A stretch of 64,000 nucleotides of DNA from Sediminicola sp963974715 (GTDB taxonomy: Bacteria > Bacteroidota > Bacteroidia > Flavobacteriales > Flavobacteriaceae), in NCBI GenBank assembly GCA_963974715.1, contig CAXBDK010000001.1, positions 1 to 64,000 of the forward strand, written 5' to 3'. Position numbers and translations under genes: made by a program. The notes beneath the pieces are model-generated. The model had not been told where the DNA came from, made no database searches, and was given only the letters and a program-made list of their open reading frames with translations. Positions 46,764 to 55,852 of the stretch are shown one piece after another; within the stretch, counting starts at the first letter, position 1, and every line of letters begins with the position of its first letter.

Positions 46764-47250
46764 CCAATAAAATATTTGTATCCAACTTACTGTTTACGGT
46801 TATGGTAAACTGCTTCCTAAAGGCATTGTAGGCCCTTGCGAGTTCAATTACGGCTTCAACGGCGTCTACCCTGTATTCCAAACGGAACCTGACCTTTAAA
46901 ATATAGGTCTTGATTACCTTAAGTCGGCTCTTGATCTGGGGGGTATCAAAATCTGCCGGAAAGCTGGATTCTTCCAGCAACTTTTGTTTTTCCACCAGAT
47001 CCTCCATCACCAGTCCAAGGCCTTCGTCCCCTTCGGCCTTGTACAACGCTTCGAAACTGCCCTCAAACGCATTGAATTCCACCCAATCCTTTAAAATAGC
47101 CGAAGCCGTGGGGGAAATGGGGGCCTTTTTAGGAAGTTTTGCAGCAGAGAACTCCACCTTCTTTATTTCCCCTAAACCCGAATCTTTGTCGGTATCCTTG
47201 CAGGAAAGGCACAAAAGAAGTACCACGCTAAAAAAGTATAATTTTCCCAT
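46741..47250 (-). CDS. Hypothetical lipoprotein
   Basis: 169 aa with start at 47250, giving a compact lipoprotein signal ending CLSC (Cys near residue 17). The longer frame to 47301 has an extra 17 residues before the signal and overlaps the divergent promoter. The body is mostly helical and charged. Not recognised. Overlaps the SnoaL-like gene. Confidence 0.8.
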   Translation of the reverse strand: MGKLYFFSVVLLLCLSCKDTDKDSGLGEIKKVEFSAAKLPKKAPISPTASAILKDWVEFNAFEGSFEALYKAEGDEGLGLVMEDLVEKQKLLEESSFPADFDTPQIKSRLKVIKTYILKVRFRLEYRVDAVEAVIELARAYNAFRKQFTITVNSKLDTNILLDEKTQDL

Positions 47251-47280
47251 AGGGGCTAATGTACAAATTTTAATAAAGGC

Positions 47281-47288
47281 TATCTTTG
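47281..47288 (+). promoter_or_regulatory. Candidate -7 box of the threonine dehydrogenase gene
   Basis: TATCTTTG fits TAnnTTTG, 27 bases before the ATG, in the 65-bp divergent gap. Confidence 0.45.
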
Positions 47289-47315
47289 CCGACGAATTCA
47301 ATTAAGCACAATTTT

Positions 47316-48254
47316 ATGCAAAAAAACATCCTTATCCTAGGAGCTTGTGGGCAGATCGGAACCGAACTTACCTATGCCCTTAGGGAGAAATATGGAAGGG
47401 AGAACGTAGTGGCCAGCGATATTAGGGAAGGCGATGCCGAAATGATGTCCTCCGGACCTTTCGAACTGCTGGATGCCACCAATTACGGTGCTTTGGAGGA
47501 TGTGGTAATGCACTATGAAATTGAAGAGGTCTACTTAATGGCGGCCATGCTGAGTGCCACTGCCGAAAAATTCCCCATGCGGGCATGGGACCTAAACATG
47601 AATTCGCTCTTTAACATATTGAACCTTGCAAAGGACAAGAAGATAAGCAAGCTTTTCTGGCCTTCCAGTATTGCGGTATTCGGCCCCAATACCCCCAAGG
47701 AGGATACGCCACAGAATACCATTATGGAGCCCAGTACGGTCTATGGGATCAGCAAACAGTCCGGAGAACGCTGGTGCGATTATTATTTTCACAAATATGG
47801 GGTGGATGTCCGCAGTGTACGCTATCCCGGACTTATCAGTTGGAAGACGCTTCCTGGAGGGGGCACTACGGATTATGCCGTGGAAATATACCACAAGGCG
47901 ATAAGCGAAAAAAAATACGTCTGCTTTCTAAAGGAGGACACCAAACTTCCCATGATGTTCATGGACGACGCCATCCGGGCCACCATAGCCATAATGGAGC
48001 GGGACCCAAAGGATATAAAAGTGCGCTCTTCCTATAACCTTGGGGCCATGAGCTTTGCCCCTGAGGACATGGCCGTGGAGATCCGCAAACAGATTCCCGA
48101 CTTCGAAATTAGCTATCGACCCGATTTTAGGCAATCAATCGCCGACTCATGGCCCAGCAGTGTGGATGATTCCGTGGCACGGACCGATTGGGAGTGGCAA
48201 CCGGAGTTCGACCTGCAAAAGACCACCCACGAGATGCTGAAACAACTGTCCTAA
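47316..48254 (+). CDS. tdh: SDR-type L-threonine 3-dehydrogenase (NAD-dependent epimerase fold)
   Basis: 312-aa extended short-chain dehydrogenase converting L-threonine to 2-amino-3-ketobutyrate. Seen: NAD motif LGACGQIGTEL, catalytic Ser/Tyr/Lys in WPSSIAVFG and VYGISKQSGE, and the substrate segment LLSATAE-like (MLSATAEKFP) and PGGGTTDYAVEIYH, characteristic of SDR-type threonine dehydrogenases. Start at 47316 because the upstream in-frame start is TTG inside the promoter. The partner ligase gene kbl is not in the window. Confidence 0.9.
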   Translation: MQKNILILGACGQIGTELTYALREKYGRENVVASDIREGDAEMMSSGPFELLDATNYGALEDVVMHYEIEEVYLMAAMLSATAEKFPMRAWDLNMNSLFNILNLAKDKKISKLFWPSSIAVFGPNTPKEDTPQNTIMEPSTVYGISKQSGERWCDYYFHKYGVDVRSVRYPGLISWKTLPGGGTTDYAVEIYHKAISEKKYVCFLKEDTKLPMMFMDDAIRATIAIMERDPKDIKVRSSYNLGAMSFAPEDMAVEIRKQIPDFEISYRPDFRQSIADSWPSSVDDSVARTDWEWQPEFDLQKTTHEMLKQLS

Positions 48255-48288
48255 CGCTACTTCGATGGTTGACCACACGCAACCCCCA

Positions 48289-49665
48289 TCAGTTGTGGTA
48301 CTTCAGCTTTTTTTCAATGGCCACGATCATGGTATTGGCAATATCCTTTCCCGTAGCGCTTTCGATCCCTTCCAACCCGGGGGACGAATTCACTTCCAAC
48401 AACAACGGACCTTTGTTCGAGCGGATGATGTCCACCCCGGCCACCGCCAAATTCAAGACCTTGGCGGCCTTTAAAGCCAATTTTTTCTCCTCAGGGGTAA
48501 TCTTAATTACGGATGCTTTGCCGCCCTGATGGATATTGGCACGAAACTCGCCTTTTTCCGCTTGGCGCTGTATGGAGGCCACCACTTTTCCGTCCACCAC
48601 AAAACAGCGTATGTCCTGTCCGTTGGCTTCCTTGATGAATTCCTGTACCAAAATATTCGTCTGTACGCTCTTAAAGGCATTTATGACGCTTTCGGCCGCT
48701 TTATTGGTCTCTGCTAGTACCACTCCCTTGCCTTGCGTACTCTCCAAAAGTTTTATGATCAAGGGCGCACCGTTCACCATTTTTATAAGGTCTTTTGTAT
48801 CCAAGGGCGATTTGGCGAAACCGGTAATGGGAATGTGGATATCGTTTTTGGAAAATAATTGTGAGGCGAAAAGTTTGTCCCGTGACTGGGCGATCGCCTC
48901 TGCGGTATTCTGGCAGTAGACCCCCAGATTATCGAACTGGCGGATGAGGGCACAGCCATAAAAAGTAACCGCCGGCTTGATCCTCGGGATAATGGCATCA
49001 AATTCGTTCAGGATATTCCCGCCCCTGTACCGTATCTCCGGGGAGTTGGCATCCAGTTTCATATAGGAATGTTCCACGTTCAGGAACACGATCTCATGGC
49101 CCCTGGCCTCTGCGGCCTCCATTAACCTTTTATTGCTGTACAGTTGGGGGTTACTGGCCAAAAGTGCGATCTTAAGGCCCGATTTTTCCATTGCGAAAGA
49201 GGCATACCTGCTGGTTATCTCCGCTTCGGAAAAACTGCCTATACAAAAACTTTTGGCAGGGTTCACCACAAAACGATCGTTAAGGGCCTCCCTTCCCAGC
49301 AACATCCTAAATTCCATAGTGTCCCTATTGGCCAAGGTAAGTTCTATATCATAGCTGAGGTCCCCAATGGAGACGGCGGTTTTTATCACAAGGCGTTCCT
49401 CCGAAATTCCCGAGGAACTCTTGACCGTCCTACGGTCTACCAACCGCGCCTCGCACTCTATATTGATACTGCGGTTGTCCTGTAAGGGGTTCACCTCAAA
49501 TTTTACCCATTCTTGGGCGCCACGCTCATATATCTTGATATTGGTCGCTTGAATGGAAGAGGTCTTTGCCCCGGAATCGACCCGGGCCTTGATGGCGGGA
49601 ATCCCCAACTGTTTAAAAACGCACCATTCTTCACTACCTATAATGGACAGATCCTGTAGTTCCAT
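48289..49665 (-). CDS. Fusion of retropepsin-like zinc-protease (RimB-like) and RimK ATP-grasp ligase
   Basis: 458 aa. N-terminal about 150 residues form an ATP-dependent-zinc-protease/retropepsin-like domain with ARVDSGAKTSSI (Asp30-Ser-Gly) and LLGREAL. From about residue 163 it is RimK: ATP-grasp with LIIKLLESTQGKGV, EFIKEANGQDIRCFVV and LLLEVNSSPGLEGIE. RimK adds glutamate residues to the C-terminus of ribosomal protein S6, and RimB is a separate modulator protease in Pseudomonas; here both are one chain. Stands alone on the minus strand. Confidence 0.92.
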   Translation of the reverse strand: MELQDLSIIGSEEWCVFKQLGIPAIKARVDSGAKTSSIQATNIKIYERGAQEWVKFEVNPLQDNRSINIECEARLVDRRTVKSSSGISEERLVIKTAVSIGDLSYDIELTLANRDTMEFRMLLGREALNDRFVVNPAKSFCIGSFSEAEITSRYASFAMEKSGLKIALLASNPQLYSNKRLMEAAEARGHEIVFLNVEHSYMKLDANSPEIRYRGGNILNEFDAIIPRIKPAVTFYGCALIRQFDNLGVYCQNTAEAIAQSRDKLFASQLFSKNDIHIPITGFAKSPLDTKDLIKMVNGAPLIIKLLESTQGKGVVLAETNKAAESVINAFKSVQTNILVQEFIKEANGQDIRCFVVDGKVVASIQRQAEKGEFRANIHQGGKASVIKITPEEKKLALKAAKVLNLAVAGVDIIRSNKGPLLLEVNSSPGLEGIESATGKDIANTMIVAIEKKLKYHN

Positions 49666-50183
49666 ATTTTATATTGGAATATTGTTCCTATTTCATTTTA
49701 AAGCGGCAATAGTAAGCTAAAATCCCATAAGGGGCAAACTAATTCCCGAGGTTCCCCTCAACCTGCTATTTTGGGGCGGAACCCCTTTTCAACAACTTTG
49801 CGAAAAAGGGTATGATCGTATTAAAGAAAGCTGGCACACCCCATTTCGGCAGAGGTGGTTTGCGCTAATATCCTCCTTAGGGGGCCAGGGTACCATTTTT
49901 GGTCCGAGGGGGACAAGGCCAACTATTTTGTAAAATACAAATTCCATATGACACCCATTGGCAAGAAATTGTAAAATTTTTCGTGTCGACCCATCAAAAT
50001 TCCCAAAAAAGCCCATTATACCCACTTCATCAATCAATTCGGGTATGGTGTAACATTATGGAAAGGTCGTATTTTTGAAGGCTCCGATCCTGTGTATGTG
50101 TGGGCCACAACTTTTATCCAATTTACGTTATTTGCTTTGCTCCGAGGTCGTAGATAGGGAAAACACCGTGGGGCAGGGGAAGC
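49666..50183. other. 518-bp gap with possible decayed coding sequence
   Basis: No intact gene. On the plus strand 49750-50080 reads in pieces as protein-like sequence in two frames (for example TPFQQLCEKGYDRIKE, then KIQIPYDTHWQEIVKFF), which could be a frameshifted remnant. I do not recognise the product. A dispersed-repeat tail lies at 50130-50155. Confidence 0.3.
50130..50155 (+). repeat. Dispersed-repeat tail copy
   Basis: TTTGCTTTGCTCCGAGGTCGTAG resembles the tail at 55805-55828 with a few changes. Confidence 0.45.
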
Positions 50184-50960
50184 TTATAAAATTCGGAAGA
50201 CCAACAGGTCCACTACCTCCAGCAGGATCAAAATTATAATGATCCATTCCAGCCTGCTGCTCTCCCTGTGTTCCATGATATCCTTGAAGAGTTCCAGATC
50301 TTCCTTTATAATGGCGATCCGTTCATAGATAAATCGATATCGGTCCTTTAGGTCGAAGGTCTGTGTAAGTTCGAGGTTCAGTTTGTTGAGGTGCTCGTTT
50401 TCCCAAGTACTGTCGGGCGAATCGAAGATATACAGGTTTTCGGAAATTTCGTTTTTTATATTGAGTACCTTTCCTATGAATTTTTTTAGATCGGTACCGG
50501 TAATGTCCAGACGCCCTTTTTTCTCCAGGAAGCGGGTATGGATACTGGTTTCCTCCAACAACTGTTCGGTAATGTCGGCATATCTGTCCAATGCAACCGA
50601 CTGGGAGGTATTCAACATTACCAAACGGATGGATTCGGCATCAAAGTTGGGCAGGACCACCTTGTCAAAAGTCACAAGTTGTCTTCCCGAAACGATCTCT
50701 ACCTCTATTTTCTCTGTAAATTGATTGGGTCCCCCGTTTTTGGACAGGGGCCTCAATTTTTTTAGAATGCTCCTTATCTCCATTTCGGAGTGGTTAAAAA
50801 AGGAGATCATTCCATATTGAAAGACATAAATAAATTTTTTGTCCCCATTTTTTAGGAAAAGCTCGTCACTGTCCGTAAAAAGGATTTCCAGGGGCAACAG
50901 GTTTCTACATTGCCTGATATTGATCGATGCCGCAATTTGAAAAGCAACAACCTCAAACAT
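50184..50960 (-). CDS. RMD1-family (DUF155) membrane protein
   Basis: 258 aa, one C-terminal membrane helix (WIIIILILLEVVDLLVFRIL) and a soluble N-terminal domain matching the RMD1/DUF155 family, known from mitochondria and bacteria. Coiled-coil-like helices lie at about 150-215. Reaction unknown; yeast Rmd1/Mrx10 support mitochondrial processes. It is the last gene of the polyamine operon, 5 bp after the acidic protein gene. Confidence 0.85.
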   Translation of the reverse strand: MFEVVAFQIAASINIRQCRNLLPLEILFTDSDELFLKNGDKKFIYVFQYGMISFFNHSEMEIRSILKKLRPLSKNGGPNQFTEKIEVEIVSGRQLVTFDKVVLPNFDAESIRLVMLNTSQSVALDRYADITEQLLEETSIHTRFLEKKGRLDITGTDLKKFIGKVLNIKNEISENLYIFDSPDSTWENEHLNKLNLELTQTFDLKDRYRFIYERIAIIKEDLELFKDIMEHRESSRLEWIIIILILLEVVDLLVFRIL

Positions 50961-50965
50961 GGTTT

Positions 50966-51280
50966 CTAGTCCTCATCGGTATCCTCCACTTCATCCTCGA
51001 TCTCGATGTCCGGAATGGCATCTGGATCGTTGTCGTCAAAATCCTCGTAATCATCCTCATCGTAGTTGGCCATGGTCTTTTCCAGTTTGGCACTGATCTT
51101 TACCAAGTATTTGGTATCGTCCGTGGTCACCTCCACGGCCTCGATCCTTTCCCCTTGGGCATTTTTAAAGGAAATGATGTTCTGGTCGTCATATCCATCG
51201 GGATATCTGTCCACCAAGAGTTTAAGGACCTCTGGGGTAAGTTTTTTAAAATCGACGATAACTCTTTTTAAATTGTCCAT
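50966..51280 (-). CDS. Small acidic-tailed hypothetical protein
   Basis: 104 aa: an ordered N-terminal part (LKRVIVDFKKLTPEVLKLLVDRYPDGYDDQ) followed by about 35 residues almost wholly Asp/Glu. No signal or membrane helix. Conserved in flavobacteria as an uncharacterised protein by my recollection. Three bases separate it from the deoxyhypusine-synthase-like gene, so it belongs to the polyamine operon. Confidence 0.8.
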   Translation of the reverse strand: MDNLKRVIVDFKKLTPEVLKLLVDRYPDGYDDQNIISFKNAQGERIEAVEVTTDDTKYLVKISAKLEKTMANYDEDDYEDFDDNDPDAIPDIEIEDEVEDTDED

Positions 51281-51283
51281 AAA

Positions 51284-52261
51284 TTACATGTCTAATAGGT
51301 AAGCAAAAATTAAGGGCGCCACAATGGTAGCATCACTCTCTATAATAAATTTGGGGGTATCCATATCCAATTTGCCCCAGGTGATCTTCTCGTTCGGAAC
51401 GGCCCCCGAGTAAGAACCGTAACTTGTGGTGGAATCACTTATCTGGCAAAAATAGCTCCAGAAGGGGGTATCCGTGCGTTCCATATCCTGATACAGCATG
51501 GGGACCACACAAATGGGGAAATCGCCGGCTATCCCTCCTCCGATCTGGAAGAAGCCTATTCCGTTTTTGGAATTTTCCGTGTACCATTCGGCCAGGAAGG
51601 TCATATATTCAATCCCTGATTTCATGGTGGTGGCCTTTATTTCTCCCTTCAGCACATAGGAGGCAAAAATATTGCCCATGGTACTATCTTCCCAACCAGG
51701 ACAAATGATGGGCAAATTCTTTTCCGCTGCGGCGTACATCCAAGAATCCTTTAGGTCTATTTCATAGTATTCCTCCAAAACGCCCGAAAGCAACATTTTG
51801 TACATAAATTCATGTGGAAGGTACCGTTCGCCGGCCTCGTCGGCCTCTTTCCATATTTTATGGATGTGTTTCTGCAATCTTCGGAAGGCCTCTTCCTCGG
51901 GGATACAGGTATCCGTTACCCTATTGAGTCCGTTTTCCAAAAGGTCCCACTCGTCCTGTGGTGTAAGGTCCCTATAATTGGGCACCCTTTTATAATGTGA
52001 ATGTGCCACCAGGTTCATGATATCCTCCTCTAGGTTGGCACCGGTACAGGATATTATCTGTACCTTGTCCTGCCGGATCATTTCGGCAAAAATTTTCCCC
52101 AGCTCCGCCGTACTCATGGCACCTGCAAGGGAAACCAACATTTTGGAACCCTTTTCCAACTGGGCCTCATAGCCTTTGGCAGCATCCACCAGAGCGGCAG
52201 CGTTGAAATGTAAATAATATTTTTCAATAAATTTGGAGATTTCCCCTTTAGTCTTCGTCAT
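51284..52261 (-). CDS. Deoxyhypusine-synthase-like protein lacking the catalytic lysine
   Basis: 325 aa (start at 52261; the first in-frame start at 52327 lies within the agmatinase gene). Overall DHS fold with an NAD-type site: LVSLAGAMSTAELG, CPGWEDSTMGN, and the C-terminal EKITWGKLDMDTPKFIIESDA, matching the DHS block VSWGKIRVDAQPVKVYADA. The active-site stretch reads GGGIAG, whereas DHS has GGGxxK with the nucleophilic lysine; here residue 246 is Gly. It follows agmatinase with a 14-nt overlap, so it acts in polyamine metabolism, but probably not by the standard mechanism. Confidence 0.9.
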   Translation of the reverse strand: MTKTKGEISKFIEKYYLHFNAAALVDAAKGYEAQLEKGSKMLVSLAGAMSTAELGKIFAEMIRQDKVQIISCTGANLEEDIMNLVAHSHYKRVPNYRDLTPQDEWDLLENGLNRVTDTCIPEEEAFRRLQKHIHKIWKEADEAGERYLPHEFMYKMLLSGVLEEYYEIDLKDSWMYAAAEKNLPIICPGWEDSTMGNIFASYVLKGEIKATTMKSGIEYMTFLAEWYTENSKNGIGFFQIGGGIAGDFPICVVPMLYQDMERTDTPFWSYFCQISDSTTSYGSYSGAVPNEKITWGKLDMDTPKFIIESDATIVAPLIFAYLLDM

Positions 52262-53192
52262 CTTCGAATCTTGAATTAGTTGCCGAACCGGCCTTGGAAT
52301 CCACGTCGTAGGTATTGTCATAGGCATCCTCGATCGCTTCCCCCATAAATTTATAACTTAACATTTTATAATACAATTTTGCCGCAAGGAAATCGGAGGT
52401 CTTGTCGTTCTCCTTGGGACACAGTTCCATGATATCGAATCCTACCACATTCTTCTCGTTGAACACCTGTTTTAGGAATTCCAGCGTTTCGTACCAGAAA
52501 AGCCCCCCAGGTTCTGGCGTGCCCGTTGATGGCATAATGGAAGGGTCCAGTGCGTCCAGATCCAGGGTTATGAACACGGTATCGGTCATCTGTTCTATTA
52601 CCTTGTCCGTCCAATACTCGTCGCTCACCATATCATGGGCAAAGAACGTTTTTTCCTCATCCATAAAGGTGCGTTCCAATATGTCCATGCTGCGGATCCC
52701 TACCTGCACCAGGTTGGTGGTCTGGCTAGCTTCATGCACCGCACATGCGTGGTTGTACTTGCTGCCGTTGTAGGATTTCCGAAGATCGGCGTGGGCGTCG
52801 ATGTGCAGAACGGTAAGATTGTCGAAACACTCGTTAAATGCCCTGATGGACCCTATCGAAATGGAATGTTCCCCCCCGAAGAGGGTTACGAACTTATTGC
52901 GTTTTATATACTCCTTGGTCGTTTTGTGAACGGTGTTTATAACCGCTTCCGGTTCTCCCTCGCCTCCAATGGCCGGTGCGAGATATATCCCTTGTTGGTA
53001 CACTTCCGTATCGGTTTCTATATCGTACCACTCCATATTATCGGAAGCTTCGAGAAAGGCCTGTGGCCCTTTGTCGGCACCCTTGCCCCAGGTACTGGTT
53101 CCATCATATGGCACAGGTATCAATACTACCTTGGCCTTTTCCAATTGTGCAAACTCATCCGGTATGCCAGCATAATTGTTAGTCGTGCTCAT
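52248..53192 (-). CDS. speB: Agmatinase (arginase/ureohydrolase family)
   Basis: 314 aa manganese ureohydrolase converting agmatine to putrescine and urea. Metal-binding motifs seen: LHIDAHADLR, FITLDLDALDPSIMPSTGTPEPGG, and GGEHSIS. Overlaps arginine decarboxylase upstream and the DHS-like gene downstream by 14 nt each, so the three are translated as a coupled set. Confidence 0.95.
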   Translation of the reverse strand: MSTTNNYAGIPDEFAQLEKAKVVLIPVPYDGTSTWGKGADKGPQAFLEASDNMEWYDIETDTEVYQQGIYLAPAIGGEGEPEAVINTVHKTTKEYIKRNKFVTLFGGEHSISIGSIRAFNECFDNLTVLHIDAHADLRKSYNGSKYNHACAVHEASQTTNLVQVGIRSMDILERTFMDEEKTFFAHDMVSDEYWTDKVIEQMTDTVFITLDLDALDPSIMPSTGTPEPGGLFWYETLEFLKQVFNEKNVVGFDIMELCPKENDKTSDFLAAKLYYKMLSYKFMGEAIEDAYDNTYDVDSKAGSATNSRFEDDED

Positions 53193-54579
53193 ATCCTAAA
53201 ATTTTAAGCAGATCCTCTGCCTTTTGTTGTTCACTGAATAGGGAGGTGACAAGGTTGCCATCGGCATCCCTATCTATTAAAATCTGTTTTGGGTGGGGAA
53301 TTAGGCAATGCTGTAGTCCCCCATAGCCCCCAATGGTCTCTTGGTACGCCCCCGTATTGAAAAATCCGATATACAATGGTCTTTCCTTATGGTATTTGGG
53401 CAGGTATATGGCGTTCATGTTCTGTTCGCTATTGTAATAATCATCGCTATCACAGGTGAGTCCGCCCAAAAGAACCCTTTCATATTCGTCCTCCCAGTGG
53501 TTTATGGGCAACATCAGGAACCTTTTGCTTATTGCCCAGGTATCGGGAAGGGTGGTGATAAAGGAAGAATCGATCATGTTCCATTTTTCCCTATCGTTCT
53601 GTTGTTTCTGGTACAATACCTCATAAATGGCACCCCCGCTTTCCCCTACCGTAAAACTGCCGAATTCGGTAAAGATATGGGGGACCGAAACCTCGGCCTC
53701 CTTACAGGTGATATTGATCTGGTTCACTATTTCATCGATCATGTACTCATAATCATAGTCGAACGCAAGGGAATTTTTTATGGGGAACCCTCCTCCAATG
53801 TTAAGACTGTCCAGGGAAGGGCATATTTTCTTTAACCGTACGTATACCTTAAGGCACTTTACAAGCTCGTTCCAGTAATAGGCATTGTCCCTGATCCCAG
53901 TGTTGATGAAGAAATGTAACATCTTCAGCTCTACCTTGTCATTGTTCTTTATCTGATCTTCGTAGAAGGGAACGATGTTCTTGTACCCTATTCCCAATCT
54001 GGATGTATAAAATTCGAATTTGGGCTCTTCCTCTGAAGCGATACGGATCCCTACTTTAAAATCGCCCTTTATCTCGTCAGTGAGCAGGTCTATCTCCTCG
54101 TAGTTGTCAATGATGGGGATACAGTTCTGGTGCCCTTCATTGATTAGCCTCCCTATATTGGTGATATACTGTTCCCGTTTAAAACCGTTGCAGATCACAT
54201 AGGTATCATCCTTTATCTTTCCGGTCTTTTTTAGCTTCTCCACTATATTGATATCTATTGCCGATGAGGTCTCTATATGGATGTTGTTTTTGAGCGCCTC
54301 GTTCAGTACAGGTTCAAAATGGGAACTTTTTGTGCAATAACAATAATGGTAGTTTCCCTTATAATCGTTCTTTTTGATGGCCGACTCGAACCATTTGTTC
54401 GCCTTGGTAATGTTTTCGGAAATCTTTGGAAGATATGTGAATTTTAAGGGGCTACCGTACTTTTCTACCAGATCCAACAGGGGAATCCCATGAAACAGTA
54501 GATTTTCACCATCCAAGTTGAATTCTTCCTGAGGGAAATAATAACTTTGGTGAATAAGATCAATATATTTAATATTCAT
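53179..54579 (-). CDS. speA: Arginine decarboxylase (PLP alanine-racemase-fold type)
   Basis: 466 aa, fold-type III PLP enzyme producing agmatine. Seen: PLP lysine in YCYCTKSSHFEP, glycine-rich phosphate-binding stretch SLNIGGGFPI, and CDSDD near the C-terminus. Shorter than E. coli SpeA (about 658 aa) but typical for Bacteroidetes. First gene of the operon SpeA / SpeB / DHS-like / acidic protein / RMD1. Confidence 0.93.
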   Translation of the reverse strand: MNIKYIDLIHQSYYFPQEEFNLDGENLLFHGIPLLDLVEKYGSPLKFTYLPKISENITKANKWFESAIKKNDYKGNYHYCYCTKSSHFEPVLNEALKNNIHIETSSAIDINIVEKLKKTGKIKDDTYVICNGFKREQYITNIGRLINEGHQNCIPIIDNYEEIDLLTDEIKGDFKVGIRIASEEEPKFEFYTSRLGIGYKNIVPFYEDQIKNNDKVELKMLHFFINTGIRDNAYYWNELVKCLKVYVRLKKICPSLDSLNIGGGFPIKNSLAFDYDYEYMIDEIVNQINITCKEAEVSVPHIFTEFGSFTVGESGGAIYEVLYQKQQNDREKWNMIDSSFITTLPDTWAISKRFLMLPINHWEDEYERVLLGGLTCDSDDYYNSEQNMNAIYLPKYHKERPLYIGFFNTGAYQETIGGYGGLQHCLIPHPKQILIDRDADGNLVTSLFSEQQKAEDLLKILGYEHD

Positions 54580-55000
54580 TAAAATTAGTTTTTATAAACT
54601 TAAAAAAAATGGGAGTCATATAATAAAAGAAGGAACCTTATTTTTAACTTTATTGGTCAAAGTAGGGCCGTCATCAAAATCGAAGGCAAAATAAAGAATA
54701 TTGCCGACGTGGCACGGTAACGGTAATGGTTCGTACGAGGGGGAATCTTAAAACCCGTTCGTTTTTTCCATAAATGGCCATCGGATGTCCCTTACCTTTT
54801 TCCAATGAACCCAATCTGTAATCATATCCCATACCGTCCAGCAAATGCCGGGACAAATGAAAACAAAAAAAATGAAAAAACAAGGATTTTAAAAAAATTT
54901 ACGACCAGATAAAAAAATGCCTTTTCCATTTTATACAATTTTATTTAAAAAATTGTAAATTATTGACTTTCAAGATATACATATACCTAAACCTTCGGTT
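54580..55000. other. Divergent intergenic gap
   Basis: 421 bases without a gene between the divergent arginine decarboxylase operon and the exported protein at 55001. AT-rich near both ends, suiting two promoters. No hairpin or repeat was clear. Confidence 0.4.
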
Positions 55001-55726
55001 ATGATCGTTAAAAATACCATCGCCCGTTACCTTATAGTCCTTGTGGCCTGTTGCCTACAAACCTTATATGCCCAAATTGGTCCAAAAGCCCATTCCCATA
55101 CGACCAAAAATGAAAGTGGGGAACATACCCATCTCTTTCTGACGGATGAAAATTATCTGGTGTATACGGTCTATTCAACTTCCCCGAACAGTTTCCTGAA
55201 AACCTTGGGCGGATTTTATACAATGCAGAACGATACGCTTCACGTTGCACTGGAATTTAATTCCGAATATAAAAACGATACCCTAAAAGTTTTAGAGATA
55301 CCCTACGAAAAAAAGGGAAACACCTTGTTCCTGGATTTTGGAGAGGGATCGGTACCCATGGTGTCCCCCAGCGATCATCCGCAAGAACTCGACGGCAAAT
55401 GGTTAATGGCGGGCAGGGTAAGCGACGAAGGCGAAAACAGGAGGGATACCACTGCCCCCCGTAAAACAATGAAGTTTTTGGTGAACGGACATTTTCAATG
55501 GATCGCCTTTAATACCGATACCATGGAGTTCTTTGGCACCGGTGGGGGCAAATTCACGTCCAAAGATGGCAGTTATGTGGAGCTGATCCATTATTTCCCC
55601 CGGGACAATAGCAGGGTAGGCCAGGAACTGAAGTTCGACTATGAACTGAAAGGAAACGACTGGTACCACAGCGGTAAAAGCAGCCAAGGAAAGCCATTGC
55701 ACGAAATATGGACCCGAAGGGAATGA
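55001..55726 (+). CDS. Exported hypothetical protein
   Basis: 241 aa with signal peptide (cleavage near YAQ-I). The mature part begins with His-rich sequence (KAHSHTTKNESGEHTHLF) that might bind metal, then beta-strand-rich sequence. Not recognised; the pattern of Asp-Thr/Lys strands suggests a lipocalin-like beta fold, low certainty. Codon use matches neighbours. Confidence 0.78.
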   Translation: MIVKNTIARYLIVLVACCLQTLYAQIGPKAHSHTTKNESGEHTHLFLTDENYLVYTVYSTSPNSFLKTLGGFYTMQNDTLHVALEFNSEYKNDTLKVLEIPYEKKGNTLFLDFGEGSVPMVSPSDHPQELDGKWLMAGRVSDEGENRRDTTAPRKTMKFLVNGHFQWIAFNTDTMEFFGTGGGKFTSKDGSYVELIHYFPRDNSRVGQELKFDYELKGNDWYHSGKSSQGKPLHEIWTRRE

Positions 55727-55772
55727 TTTTTTGAAAAGTGTCCCCGTTTTTAACCCCCTAAGTTACTCGATA

Positions 55773-55828
55773 ATCGAAATATTATTTTGGTTTTCCTCCA
55801 TATGCCTTGCGGGCTTGCTCCGAGGTTG
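55773..55828 (+). repeat. Dispersed intergenic repeat, middle-plus-tail copy
   Basis: TCGAAATATTATTTTGG followed by GCCTTGCGGGCTTGCTCCGAGGTTG, matching 9444-9500 with small differences. Lies between convergent genes. Confidence 0.65.
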
Positions 55829-55852
55829 TGGACTATTTGAAAATTATTTTTC

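Noticed and set aside
51284..52327. DHS-like start at 52327
   Set aside because: Those extra 22 residues lie inside agmatinase coding sequence and are not DHS-like; ATG at 52261 fits the 14-nt overlap pattern of the operon.
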